DNA of 52,768 nucleotides, from NCBI GenBank assembly GCA_013289015.1, contig JABDAV010000010.1, positions 1-52,768 on the forward strand, written 5' to 3'. The stretch's first letter is position 1; each line of letters opens with the position of its first letter. This document shows positions 1 through 8,163 of this stretch, one piece after another. The notes under the pieces were generated by a model. It had not been told where the DNA came from. It saw only the letters and a list, made by a program, of their open reading frames with translations, and did no database searches. A program made the position numbers and the translations under genes. The DNA is from Bacteroidota bacterium. Lineage in GTDB: Bacteria > Bacteroidota > Bacteroidia > Chitinophagales > Chitinophagaceae.

Positions 1-35
1 TTTTTTGATATAAAATGGGTTGAAGCCGCTATTGC

Positions 36-551
36 CTACACTGTTTTATGTGCAACATGCTCTGCCGGAAACTCTACTATTAATAACTGGTCAAGGCTTT
101 CGAGACGTACGTATATTTTTTTATTTCCTCCTTTTATCACAGTCCCTTCAATATCCATGAATACACCTTTACGTATCACCACTTTATTATTTTCTTCGAA
201 ATGATTAAGACGTTCTACTGTTAGTATAACATTTTTCTCAAGCAGATAAGAACGGATCAATTCTATTTCTTCATCGCGTATAACAGCAGGCCTTCTTAAA
301 TAATGCAAAAACTGTACAACACCATTGGTATTAAGTACATCAATCTTTTCACTATCGCTTATATGAACAAACACATATGATTTAAAGAGAGGATCTTCAA
401 TTATTTTCTTTCTGTCGCTCCAGATGCTCTGTTTTTTTTGAACCGGGCACCAGCTCTCTATTCCTTTTTCAATAAGTCTTGCGTTTACTTTTTTTTCCCA
501 GCGAGGCTTTGTATAAATTGCGAACCATTTTTTTTCTTTGTTCTGTTCCAT
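36..551 (-). CDS. UpxY-type transcription antiterminator (NusG paralogue)
   Basis: A 171-residue NusG-like protein. The N-terminal NGN domain (about residues 8-105) opens with the typical WFAIYTKPRWEKKV motif and contains PLFKSYVFVHI. A short KOW-like segment (about 120-160) contains RKGVFMDIEGTV. Length and layout match Bacteroidota UpxY/LoaP-type specialised NusG proteins, which bind RNA polymerase early in a polysaccharide or secondary-metabolite operon and suppress termination. Such genes are usually the first gene of the operon they control. This one reads leftward toward the window edge, so its target operon probably lies just outside. Family identity is read from the sequence; the target is inferred. 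Confidence 0.85.
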   Translation of the reverse strand: MEQNKEKKWFAIYTKPRWEKKVNARLIEKGIESWCPVQKKQSIWSDRKKIIEDPLFKSYVFVHISDSEKIDVLNTNGVVQFLHYLRRPAVIRDEEIELIRSYLLEKNVILTVERLNHFEENNKVVIRKGVFMDIEGTVIKGGNKKIYVRLESLDQLLIVEFPAEHVAHKTV

Positions 552-594
552 GCAGGCTTTCGTTTGGAGTAAGGTAGGAAACTTAAGCGGTTAC

Positions 595-632
595 TAAAGA
601 AAAAGGGCAATCTTTATTCAAGACAGCCCTTT
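595..632 (-). terminator. Rho-independent terminator after prc
   Basis: Inverted repeat with arms at 602-608 (AAAGGGC) and 626-632 (GCCCTTT), followed on the minus strand by a T-rich run. It lies just past the prc stop codon and should separate prc from the UpxY gene. Confidence 0.6.
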
Positions 633-649
633 CATTAAACACAATACTT

Positions 650-2773
650 TTAATGTTCCTCATTAATATCTTTAACTACGTTTACAGCTTCGTTGATGTA
701 AATATCTTTTTGAATGTTCTTCAGCCATTGAAGATAACGATCGCCTTTAAGGCTATCTGCATTGCTATAATATTTTGCACTGTCCTGTGCAACAGGCTGA
801 ATGTTCATTGGTGTGGTTAAACGCGATAAACTATCATCCTGTTTTACCACAGCTCTCAACTGTGCCTGTTCTTTTTGGTATTGCTGAAGATTTAAGCTAT
901 AAGTCTTGTCCGTATTCTCTTTAAGCCATTGTGCATTTTTAAGGATAGCACTGAATGCTGTATTTTCCCGGATCCTGTTTTTTGATGCGGTTTCCAGCGC
1001 ATCCCAGTCCGCACCCGAATTTATTTCGTTGTAATCTGCTTTGGAGATCTGATCCCAGCTAAGCGCTGATGATTGATCTTTTTCACGCACCTTTAAATAA
1101 TCCAGGGGATCAGGCAATGCAATATCCGGCGTTACACCTTTCAACTGGGTAGAGCCGCCGTTAATACGATAGAACTTTTCAAATGTGAGCTTTAATGTTC
1201 CGTATTCAGTTTGTCCACTAAACATATCCAATGGTTTGCCGAGGGGCAAAGTGCGTTGTACAGTACCTTTTCCGTAAGTATCCGAGCCTATTATAATACC
1301 ACGTTTATAATCCTGGATTGCGGCTGCAAATATTTCTGATGCTGATGCGCTGAACTCGTTCACCATTACAGCAAGCGGGCCGCTGTATAAAACAGAAGTA
1401 TCATTATCGCTTAAGATGGTCGGCTTGCCGTCGCGGTCTTTAACCTGAACAACCGGGCCCTGTTTAACAAATAATCCAACCATGTTCACCACTTCAGGCA
1501 GAGAGCCACCGCCATTATTTCTCAGATCGAGAATAATGCCTTTTACATTTGCACTTTTTAGTTTGATGATCTCATTGGCTACATCCTGCGAGCAGCGGTT
1601 GCCATCCTGCCTTTCGAAATCTGCATAAAATTCAGGCAGGAATATATAGCCGATTTTGCCGGTAGGCTCATTAATTACCGCACTTCTTGCAAACTGCTCG
1701 TCCTGAACAATTTCATCGCGAATCATAGAAACTACCTGTGTTGAGCCATCCGTTTTTTTAAAGGTTATCTTAACCTCTGTTCCTTTAGTGCCGCGAATTA
1801 ATTTTACCACATCAGTTACGGCATAGCCTCTTACATCAACCGGTTCGGCATTGCTTTGTGCCACTTTAATAATTTCATCGTTCACCTGCACTTTCTGACT
1901 TTTCCATGCAGGGCTGCCTGTAATTAATGCGGCTATTTTAATAGCGCCGTCATCATCTTTTAATTGTGCGCCAATGCCGTAAAAGCGGCCACTTAAATCT
2001 TCTTCAAATGAACGGCTTTCAACCGGCGGAAAATATTCTGTGTGCGGATCCATCAAATCCGTAATCACGTTCACATAAGTATTAAACTGCTCTTCAGGTG
2101 TAAAAATTAATTTCTGCCTGTTAAAGCTTCTGTCAAGTATAGCTTCAACTTTGGTTCTTGCCATTTGTTCAAGCTGGGCATCTGTTTTATTCCATGCAGT
2201 GTCATTCATATTGCGACTACGTTGCTGCAAAAGATCAGTATATTGATCAAGCGCCAGGTATTTTAAACGCTTTTGCCAGAGTTCTTTGCGGGCTGCTTCA
2301 TCGGCAGGAAAATCTGCTTTATCGTTGTCTAAACTTATCTCTTCGTTTGTAGTAAAGTCGAATGGTTTTGAAAGAATGTCTTTATACAATTGCATTGCTT
2401 CACCCACTCTTTTAAGATATATCGCAGAAGCATCGGGATAAAAAAGTAACGGTGCGTTATGAATCTCATCATCAAGCGTTAGCTCATACTTCTTTAAATA
2501 GTCTACATCCTGTTTTAAAAAAATGTCTTTATCAGGATTAAGGGCTTCAAGATATTTTGCAAAAACCTGTTTTGAAAAATTATCATCGATTGTTTTGGGA
2601 GCGTAATGTTTTTGTTCCAGTATGGTGCCTATTGCAGTAAGCAGCATTTGTTCTTTGGAATCCCCATCTGTAGCGTTTCTTTTAAAGGCCCACAACGTTA
2701 CACCCAGCAGAATGATCAACACTGCCGGCAACACAGTTCTTCTAACCATAATTTTAGAAATTTTTAATTGCAT
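650..2773 (-). CDS. prc: Carboxy-terminal processing (tail-specific) protease, S41 family
   Basis: A large periplasmic S41A peptidase of about 707 residues, the size of E. coli Prc. It has an N-terminal membrane anchor/signal segment (MVRRTVLPAVLIILLGVTLW), an N-terminal helical region, a PDZ domain (around FYGIGAQLKDDDGAIKIAALITGSPAW), then the protease core. The catalytic serine lies in NEFSASASEIFAAA and the lysine in TYGKGTVQ, as in E. coli Prc. A C-terminal Prc-type extension follows. Prc degrades tagged or misfolded periplasmic proteins and trims lipoproteins and cell-wall enzymes. I chose the ATG at 2773; a TTG four codons upstream is less likely. The gene stands alone with its own terminator. 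Confidence 0.95.
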   Translation of the reverse strand: MQLKISKIMVRRTVLPAVLIILLGVTLWAFKRNATDGDSKEQMLLTAIGTILEQKHYAPKTIDDNFSKQVFAKYLEALNPDKDIFLKQDVDYLKKYELTLDDEIHNAPLLFYPDASAIYLKRVGEAMQLYKDILSKPFDFTTNEEISLDNDKADFPADEAARKELWQKRLKYLALDQYTDLLQQRSRNMNDTAWNKTDAQLEQMARTKVEAILDRSFNRQKLIFTPEEQFNTYVNVITDLMDPHTEYFPPVESRSFEEDLSGRFYGIGAQLKDDDGAIKIAALITGSPAWKSQKVQVNDEIIKVAQSNAEPVDVRGYAVTDVVKLIRGTKGTEVKITFKKTDGSTQVVSMIRDEIVQDEQFARSAVINEPTGKIGYIFLPEFYADFERQDGNRCSQDVANEIIKLKSANVKGIILDLRNNGGGSLPEVVNMVGLFVKQGPVVQVKDRDGKPTILSDNDTSVLYSGPLAVMVNEFSASASEIFAAAIQDYKRGIIIGSDTYGKGTVQRTLPLGKPLDMFSGQTEYGTLKLTFEKFYRINGGSTQLKGVTPDIALPDPLDYLKVREKDQSSALSWDQISKADYNEINSGADWDALETASKNRIRENTAFSAILKNAQWLKENTDKTYSLNLQQYQKEQAQLRAVVKQDDSLSRLTTPMNIQPVAQDSAKYYSNADSLKGDRYLQWLKNIQKDIYINEAVNVVKDINEEH

Positions 2774-2871
2774 ATGCGCTCTCAAAAGTATAATAAAAAA
2801 AATATGCCATTTTTTTTATTGTGTGAATTAACAAGACCTGAACAAATATTACGCTAAATACTGCAATGTAG

Positions 2872-2902
2872 TTTGCTGCAAAATTGAATTTAATTATATT
2901 TG
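2872..2902 (+). promoter_or_regulatory. Bacteroidota-type promoter of tRNA-His
   Basis: TTTG at 2872-2875, a spacer of exactly 19 bases, then TATATTTG at 2895-2902. This is a full match to the Bacteroidota primary sigma consensus TTTG-N19-TAnnTTTG, placed 15 bases before the mature tRNA 5' end. Confidence 0.8.
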
Positions 2903-2917
2903 CGACCCGATAACTAT

Positions 2918-2992
2918 GGAGGATGTAGCTCAGTTGGTTAGAGCGTCAGTTTGTGGCACTGAAGGCCGGGGGTTCGAGACCCCTCATTCTCC
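2918..2992 (+). tRNA. tRNA-His (anticodon GTG)
   Basis: The cloverleaf folds fully. The acceptor stem is 2919-2925 with 2985-2991, the D arm is GCTC/GAGC, the anticodon loop is TTGTGGC (anticodon GTG), and the T arm is 2968-2972/2980-2984 around TTCGAGA. The extra G at 2918 pairs with the discriminator C at 2992, giving the G-1:C73 pair that marks histidine tRNAs. The CCA tail is not encoded (CTC follows). Confidence 0.97.
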
Positions 2993-2994
2993 CT

Positions 2995-3024
2995 CAAATC
3001 CCGCACAGGCGGGATTTGCTTTTT
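2995..3024 (+). terminator. Rho-independent terminator of tRNA-His
   Basis: A perfect 10-bp stem (2995-3004 with 3009-3018), tetraloop ACAG and a run of T. It begins two bases after the tRNA end. Confidence 0.9.
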
Positions 3025-3140
3025 ATAAATGCGCCGGGAAATAAATATTTTAAAATTTGTTGAGCCTTTTTTTCCTGAATTTAATTAAGGAAACTTTCAG
3101 GTATTCTTTCCTAATTTCGCTTCTCTAAAATGTGCGTACG

Positions 3141-3740
3141 ATGATTAAGACAGGTAATCCTATTATTAGTATATATACTGAAATGACACCCAACCCAGAG
3201 ACAATGAAATTTGTTGCCAACAAATTATTGTACCCGGGTAAAAGCATAGATTTCCAGGATGAAAGCCAGGCCGGCCCCAGTCCGCTTGCGAAAGAGTTAT
3301 TCAGTTTCCCATTTATAAAAAGTGTATTTATCGCCAGCAATTTTGTAACGCTTACTAAAACGGCAGACACAGAAGACTGGCAGGATGTGATACCATCTGT
3401 AAAACAATTTTTGAAAGATTATCTTGAAAATGGCGGTCCTGTTATTAATGAAGATGAGGTATCAAAGATAAAACAGGATACCGGCAATATTATTTTAAGC
3501 GATGATACTGATGTGGTAAAGCGCATTAAAGAATTATTGGATAATTACGTTCGCCCGGCAGTTGAAATGGATGGTGGCGCTATCCAGTTCAAAAATTATG
3601 ATGATGGCGTGGTTAGCCTGATGTTACAGGGAAGCTGCAGCGGTTGCCCTTCATCAATGGTTACATTGAAAGCCGGTATTGAAGGAATGATGAAAAGAAT
3701 GATACCAGAAGTAAAAGAAGTAGTTGCTGAAGCCGAGTGA
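3141..3740 (+). CDS. NifU/Nfu-family iron-sulfur cluster scaffold
   Basis: About 199 residues. The N-terminal Nfu_N domain begins near IYTEMTPNPETMKFVANK and the C-terminal NifU-like domain holds the cluster-binding C-x-x-C in GSCSGCPSS, near residues 166-169 of this model. The two-domain arrangement equals mitochondrial Nfu1 and bacterial Nfu proteins that deliver 4Fe-4S clusters to apoproteins in the cytoplasm. I prefer the ATG at 3141 to the GTG three codons upstream. It is followed by its own terminator, so it is probably monocistronic. Identity is clear from sequence; the client proteins are unknown. Confidence 0.93.
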   Translation: MIKTGNPIISIYTEMTPNPETMKFVANKLLYPGKSIDFQDESQAGPSPLAKELFSFPFIKSVFIASNFVTLTKTADTEDWQDVIPSVKQFLKDYLENGGPVINEDEVSKIKQDTGNIILSDDTDVVKRIKELLDNYVRPAVEMDGGAIQFKNYDDGVVSLMLQGSCSGCPSSMVTLKAGIEGMMKRMIPEVKEVVAEAE

Positions 3741-3761
3741 TGAAGTGAAATAAAATTTTAT

Positions 3762-3794
3762 AAACGCTGAGTATATAACTTGGCGTTTTTTATT
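3762..3794 (+). terminator. Terminator after the Nfu gene
   Basis: An 11-bp stem with two G-T wobbles: arms 3762-3772 and 3778-3788 around loop ATATA, followed by a T run. It starts about 20 bases after the stop codon. Confidence 0.75.
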
Positions 3795-3896
3795 ACTTGT
3801 TGTTGGTTTGGTCGTTATTTTTTTGTTTTATATCCAATTTGCGATCATAGCAGTTTTATATTCCATTACTTTGAATACGGCGATAAATTATTTTTA

Positions 3897-4985
3897 ATGA
3901 TTAAACATAATTCAAGTCAGCTTGGTCATAAACATCTGCTTTATTGTGCATTGCTTTTTTCTGTATGCCTGTTCGCTTGTCATTCCAAAGAAAAAGATAA
4001 GTCTCCTCAGAAACAGCCTCCGCCCATTGTAGACGTAATTGTTACACAACCGCAAATGGTGACGAACACTATTGAAGCCAACGGAACTGTTGTGGCCAAT
4101 GAGTACGTTGAATTACATCCTGAAGCAACAGGCAGGATCACTTATCTTAATGTTCCTGAAGGTAAATTCATTACCAGAGGAACCATAATAGCCCGCATAA
4201 ATGATGAAGATCTTGTAGCCAACTTAAATAAAAGCAAAGCTGCACTTACACTTGCGCAGGATTATGTTGACCGCCTGAAACCGTTGCTTTCTGTACAAGG
4301 TATTAACCAGGCAGATTATGATGCTGCAGTGAGCGCCGTAATAAGCAACAAGGCTGATATTCAATATACACAGGCATTGATTGATAAGACAGTTATAGGC
4401 GCGCCTTTTGATGGTGTTGTAGGCTTAAGACAGGTAAGTATTGGGGCCTATGTAAGCAACACTGATGTTATTGCTACCATGCAACAGGTAAATAATCTAA
4501 AAATGGATTTTACTGTTCCGGAAGAATATGGAAAATATATGACCACAGGTTCAACGGTACAGGTTACATTAGATGCAACGAATGATACGCTGAAACATAA
4601 GGCAACAATTATTGCCATAGAGCCACAGGCCAATACCATTACACGTAATTTAACAATCCGTGCCCTGCTCCAGGATAATGCGAAGGCAAATCCCGGCGCT
4701 TTTGTAAAAGTATTTTTTTCGAAGGGCGAGTCAAGGCAGAGTATACTTGTTCCCACTAACTGTATTATTCCAAGTGATATAAACAAGCAGCTTATTTTGG
4801 TAAAAAACGGTAAGGCTAAATTTACAAATGTTACCACAGGCGTCCGTTTGCAAAGCACGGTTGAGATAACAAAAGGTGTATCTGCCGGAGACACCGTGGT
4901 AGTAACAGGCGTTTTATTTGCGAGAGATAAAAAACCGGTAAAAGTGCGCAAGGTGCTGCCATTAAGCAGTGTTGATACGCAATAA
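3897..4985 (+). CDS. RND-type periplasmic adaptor (membrane fusion) lipoprotein, orphan
   Basis: The ATG at 3897 gives 362 residues with a lipoprotein signal: hydrophobic LLYCALLFSVCLFAC with the lipobox cysteine at residue 28. An upstream TTG would put 39 odd residues before this signal and is rejected. Next come a biotinyl-lipoyl-like hairpin half (EANGTVVANEYVELHPEATGR), a short coiled-coil hairpin (LNKSKAALTLAQDYVDRLKPL), the second lipoyl half (GAPFDGVVGLRQVSIGAYV), a beta-barrel domain and a membrane-proximal domain (STVEITKGVSAGDTVVVTGV). Such adaptors link an inner-membrane RND pump to TolC. Neither a pump nor TolC lies next to it: the following genes are convergent and unrelated. It must work with a distant pump or have been separated from its operon. 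Confidence 0.88.
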   Translation: MIKHNSSQLGHKHLLYCALLFSVCLFACHSKEKDKSPQKQPPPIVDVIVTQPQMVTNTIEANGTVVANEYVELHPEATGRITYLNVPEGKFITRGTIIARINDEDLVANLNKSKAALTLAQDYVDRLKPLLSVQGINQADYDAAVSAVISNKADIQYTQALIDKTVIGAPFDGVVGLRQVSIGAYVSNTDVIATMQQVNNLKMDFTVPEEYGKYMTTGSTVQVTLDATNDTLKHKATIIAIEPQANTITRNLTIRALLQDNAKANPGAFVKVFFSKGESRQSILVPTNCIIPSDINKQLILVKNGKAKFTNVTTGVRLQSTVEITKGVSAGDTVVVTGVLFARDKKPVKVRKVLPLSSVDTQ

Positions 4986-5043
4986 CGTGAGAAGCGTACC
5001 TGTTTTTCCTTTTTAAAAATCATTAAAGATTGCAAGCCAATGA

Positions 5044-5244
5044 TCAATCATTCTTCTCAAGTATAAAAATCTCTTCTACGTGCTTATTAAAAACTTTTGC
5101 AATTTTTAAAGCCAATACTGTTGACGGAACATATTTATTTGCTTCCATGGCATTTATGGTTTGCCTGCTTACAGAAATTTTATTGGCAAGTTCTTCCTGT
5201 GTAATATTTTTTATTGCACGTTCAATTCTGATATTATTTTTCAT
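5044..5244 (-). CDS. Small XRE-family transcriptional regulator
   Basis: 66 residues forming one Cro/C1-type helix-turn-helix. The HTH core is TQEELANKISVSRQTINAME (residues 15-34), followed by the usual YVPSTVLALKIAKVFNKHVEEIF tail. Its start overlaps the end of the upstream membrane-protein gene by 11 bases, so the two are translationally coupled. Regulators of this short YgzD/PadR-neighbour-like class typically autorepress and control an adjacent membrane protein. A 22-base palindrome inside the shared promoter (5727-5748) is the likely operator. Confidence 0.9.
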   Translation of the reverse strand: MKNNIRIERAIKNITQEELANKISVSRQTINAMEANKYVPSTVLALKIAKVFNKHVEEIFILEKND

Positions 5245-5710
5245 CAGGCGCCGATTTAAAACTTCTGTATAACATGTAGTTAAACCTGATAATGAAAATG
5301 ATCATTACTGTAAACATGTTGTATACCATAATATTTAAGAATGACGTACCATATATGAATGCAAATGCTACCAGCAGCAAACCATAATTTACAAACACCG
5401 CCCAAAGCAAAGACGACAAACGCAGATTGGCAATGAACTCATCTTCTTTTTTTTCTTTTGAAAAACCAACCAGGAGTGATCCAACAATAAATAAAATACC
5501 AATAATAGTATTTGTAACATCGGTGTAAATAATGCTAAAGAACTGGCTTTTTCCACCAATATCATTGTTGAAAAGGGCAAACACTTTGATATTAAGTGAA
5601 AATCCATCAAAGTTTGTGGCAGTCAAAATGATGCCGAAAATTGTTGCCGGTATTAAAAGGCACCAGCCAGCTATTTTGTATTTGTTAGGGAATAATAAAC
5701 TGTGGGACAT
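5234..5710 (-). CDS. Four-helix integral membrane protein, partner of the XRE regulator
   Basis: 158 residues with about four predicted membrane segments: IAGWCLLIPATIFGIILTA, TNTIIGILFIVGSLLVGFS, LLWAVFVNYGLLLVAFAFI and NIMVYNMFTVMIIFIIRF. It has no enzymatic motif I recognise. It is the first gene of a two-gene operon with the XRE regulator and has a short KEKKEDEFIANLR cytoplasmic loop. XRE regulator/small membrane protein pairs are common in Bacteroidota and Firmicutes and are usually of unknown role. The regulatory link is inferred from the overlap and the shared promoter. Confidence 0.8.
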   Translation of the reverse strand: MSHSLLFPNKYKIAGWCLLIPATIFGIILTATNFDGFSLNIKVFALFNNDIGGKSQFFSIIYTDVTNTIIGILFIVGSLLVGFSKEKKEDEFIANLRLSSLLWAVFVNYGLLLVAFAFIYGTSFLNIMVYNMFTVMIIFIIRFNYMLYRSFKSAPDEK

Positions 5711-5724
5711 AATATTTATTTTGA

Positions 5725-5756
5725 CAAATGTAAAATGTATTTTACATTATGACAAA
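5725..5756 (-). promoter_or_regulatory. Promoter with an embedded palindromic operator
   Basis: On the minus strand, TTTG (5756-5753) and TACATTTG (5732-5725) form a Bacteroidota promoter with a 20-base spacer. Between and overlapping the boxes lies a perfect inverted repeat: arms AATGTAAAAT (5727-5736) and ATTTTACATT (5739-5748) with a two-base centre. A dimeric regulator bound here would occlude the -7 box, so the XRE protein two genes downstream is the natural candidate. Confidence 0.65.
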
Positions 5757-5918
5757 TATTTTTTACAAAAAGTAAAAAATATATAACATAGATATATAGA
5801 AGGATTCGTGCAGACACGATCCCCGGCGCTGGAGGCAAGCAAAAAATTATGCATTCTGAGATTCCCACTCAAGACAAAAGTATATACAAGAATAATTTGT
5901 TTTTAGTTTGTATATGTC

Positions 5919-5947
5919 ACTTTCTTTTCTTGATGTATAAAGAAAGT
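5919..5947. repeat. Short inverted repeat (ACTTTCTTT hairpin)
   Basis: Arms ACTTTCTTT (5919-5927) and AAAGAAAGT (5939-5947) around an 11-base loop. The first arm with its extension TTCTTG recurs near 10910, and a related reverse-strand motif occurs near 6903. This may be a dispersed intergenic repeat. It lies downstream of the protein-glutaminase-like gene and lacks a convincing U-tract. Confidence 0.4.
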
Positions 5948-5987
5948 AATTAATTTCCTTACCGATAAGAAGTGTAAAAATCTTTAA

Positions 5988-6848
5988 TTAAGCTTTATCC
6001 ATAAACAATTCGTTTGTATAATTCGTCCAATATACAAGCCTTTCATAAAACAGGGTTCTTGCTTCTTTTATTATATCTCCGTAGTTAGTTAGAACATACC
6101 GGTGCATAGTATTAATTGTATTGCCACTTCTGTTTTGAGAAAACAAAAGATCAATGGCAGTTGCATTACCAAATATTGCTGTAAGGTCCTCCAGCTTTTG
6201 AATTTCATTAGTATTAACATGCTTTTGCAGAGGTTGTATATATTTATGATAGATATTCATTGACATATCATTTAATGCCAAACCTTTCTCCATAGTAAAA
6301 TCATCTTTAACCAGCTCATCAAAATCAAAAAAAGAACCATCAAAAACACTAGTGAGCGAGTTATCTATATAACTGCAGTTAAAGAAATATTTATCAGGCA
6401 GCACGAAAGTGTATTTACTCATGTTGCTGTTATTAATTTTCAGGAACCATTCGTTTAAAGTTGATGCTTTCAACTTCTGTAGTGACGGATCTGTAACCAT
6501 CAGTTCTGCTGTATTGCCCGTACCTGTTCGTATAACAGGGACTACATGAAAATTCCATTCAATGCTATTATTTTCAGTTAAGCCATTCGGATCCGCAATG
6601 CTTAATGTACGATTGTCGAAAAGGTTTAACGCCGCCGGTGAAAACAGCCATATTTTACAATGTTCAATATTGAACATTCTGCTAAGTATTACCGACATAA
6701 TGTGTGCTCTTTGCTGGCAACCACCTTGCGGAAAATCAAACTGGATACCCGGTATATTGGTTATATAATCGAAGGCTTCTTTAACTTTAGAATAATCGTA
6801 TGCCTTAAGCATGTTTATGTTAGCATTCTCAAAATAGGATGGGCTCAT
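5988..6848 (-). CDS. Protein-glutaminase-like (glutamine deamidase) domain protein
   Basis: 286 residues. The N-terminal 125 residues show the ordered triad motifs of Chryseobacterium protein-glutaminase: a cysteine in GGCQQRAHIM (C44), a histidine in WNFHVVPVI (H101) and an aspartate in MVTDPSL (D120). The spacing fits the papain-like deamidase fold, which converts protein glutamine side chains to glutamate. The known enzyme is secreted with a long propeptide; this protein has no signal peptide, and an in-frame stop lies just upstream of the ATG, so no longer start exists. It therefore appears cytoplasmic or is exported by another route. The remaining 160 residues are unrecognised, acidic and rich in Asn. 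The motif match is strong; activity and target are inference. Confidence 0.72.
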   Translation of the reverse strand: MSPSYFENANINMLKAYDYSKVKEAFDYITNIPGIQFDFPQGGCQQRAHIMSVILSRMFNIEHCKIWLFSPAALNLFDNRTLSIADPNGLTENNSIEWNFHVVPVIRTGTGNTAELMVTDPSLQKLKASTLNEWFLKINNSNMSKYTFVLPDKYFFNCSYIDNSLTSVFDGSFFDFDELVKDDFTMEKGLALNDMSMNIYHKYIQPLQKHVNTNEIQKLEDLTAIFGNATAIDLLFSQNRSGNTINTMHRYVLTNYGDIIKEARTLFYERLVYWTNYTNELFMDKA

Positions 6849-6933
6849 TCCAATGAAGATAAAAAATTAATACTTATGCCGGCTAAGTTTACAATATGGC
6901 AAAAGAAAGTAACAAACTTTTTAATTAATAATT

Positions 6934-6955
6934 AACCCGTTGGCGGAGTTAATTT
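6934..6955. repeat. Dispersed 20-bp repeat, copy 1
   Basis: The sequence ACCCGTTGGCGGAGTTAATT here is repeated at about 49587-49606. This copy can fold as a bulged hairpin (TTAAC/GTTAA and CCG/CGG with a TTGG loop). It lies about 45 bases from the IS630 left end but outside the element. Confidence 0.55.
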
Positions 6956-6997
6956 ATAAGAAATAAAACAGGAAGTGATGTTTCGCTATTTTAGGAC

Positions 6998-8114
6998 TAG
7001 TGTATTATTCTCTTAATAGGTAAACTAACCTGGAATGTATGTCCATTTAAATGGTTTAGCCCTTTCTTTGTTATATGTTTTTATGTATTCCATAAGTTGG
7101 TCTGCAAGTTGTTTCTTTGAATGCCATACTGCACCTTTTAAGACATCTTTGCTTAAGATATTAAACCAAATCTCTACCTGATTAAGCCATGATGAATATG
7201 TTGGAGTATGGTGTAACTCTACCTGTTTGTTTTTAGCCACCCATTCTTTTACGCTCTCGTGTTTGTGAACTGAAAGGTTGTCTGCTATAATATGTAATTT
7301 TTTTCCGGTATATTTTCTTTTGAGTGTTTTAAGAAAGCTTAGAAAGTTTTCTGCATTATTACTTTCCATGGTCTTAGCCACCACTTCCCCCTGATGAACT
7401 GCCAGGGAAGCTATCAGGTTGACAACACCATTACGTTTATAGGTGGCTGTCAATCTTTTTGGATTTCCATGTCTTAATGGGAGTTCAGGCTGGGTTCTGT
7501 CCAATGCCTGTATCTGTGTCTTCTCATCAATACAAAGAACTATCGCATTTTCCGGCGGGCTCATATATAACCCCACTATATTAAGCATCTTCGATTCAAA
7601 TTCAGGATCTGTGCTTTTACCACACCAATAATCGACCTTGTGTGGTTTCAAATCGTGCTCTTTTAAAATCTTATTTACTTTGCTTTGGCTTATTCCTACC
7701 TGTTCCCCTATGCGTTGCTGGCTCCAGTTACTATAGCCTTTTGTCGGCTTTGAACAAGCTAAATGTATTACTTTGTTTTTCTGCGCTTCAGTTATCACCA
7801 CTGGTTTGCCGCTTCGGGCTGCATCAGCTAAACCATCCATGCGGTGCTTTAGAAAACGGCTGCGCCATTTAGCAACTACACGACGACTCACTTTTCTTAA
7901 TGCCTGGGTTTCGTCGTAGCTCTTTCCTTCATGCCAGTCCAGAATTATGCAGGACCTTTCTTTTAGCCTGCTTTCAACTTTAGTGCTTCTTACTATTGTT
8001 TGCAACTCCATAATCTCCTCTTCGGTCAGGTTTGCAACAGCAGAGCGTCTTGCCATATTTAAACATTTATGGCAAATTTACAATTAGTTTACTTATCTAA
8101 AGATCGTTACACTA
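6998..8114 (-). mobile_element. Complete IS630-family insertion sequence
   Basis: A 1113-bp element (7000-8112) flanked by the TA duplication (6998-6999 and 8113-8114) that IS630/Tc1-mariner elements make. The two ends match as imperfect terminal inverted repeats of about 30 bases: both begin GTGTA and both have GTAAACTAA at the inner end, with a variable middle. It carries a single transposase gene with no frameshift. It sits between the protein-glutaminase-like gene and the DUF2911 gene, about 50 bases from the latter's start codon. Confidence 0.88.
7025..8056 (-). CDS. IS630-family DDE transposase
   Basis: 343 residues, full length for the family. The N-terminal half has a winged/HTH pair (SYDETQALRKVSRRVVAKWRSRF and WSQQRIGEQVGISQSKVNKIL). 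The catalytic DDE domain has its first Asp in LCIDEKTQ, its second in IIADNLSVHK, and the glutamate in WLNQVEIWFN, with HTPTYSSWLN typical of IS630. It ends in the conserved FKWTYIPG-like tail. No disruption is seen, so the element may be active. Expression would come from the element's right end. Confidence 0.95.
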   Translation of the reverse strand: MARRSAVANLTEEEIMELQTIVRSTKVESRLKERSCIILDWHEGKSYDETQALRKVSRRVVAKWRSRFLKHRMDGLADAARSGKPVVITEAQKNKVIHLACSKPTKGYSNWSQQRIGEQVGISQSKVNKILKEHDLKPHKVDYWCGKSTDPEFESKMLNIVGLYMSPPENAIVLCIDEKTQIQALDRTQPELPLRHGNPKRLTATYKRNGVVNLIASLAVHQGEVVAKTMESNNAENFLSFLKTLKRKYTGKKLHIIADNLSVHKHESVKEWVAKNKQVELHHTPTYSSWLNQVEIWFNILSKDVLKGAVWHSKKQLADQLMEYIKTYNKERAKPFKWTYIPG

Positions 8115-8163
8115 GACATTATGCAGCTTGCCCGCTTTTCTTTATTCTTGCAAAAACTTTTTT

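Noticed and set aside
3780-3896. N-terminal extension of the RND adaptor from a TTG codon
   Set aside because: The ATG at 3897 is followed by a clean lipoprotein signal; the extension would bury it 39 residues inside.
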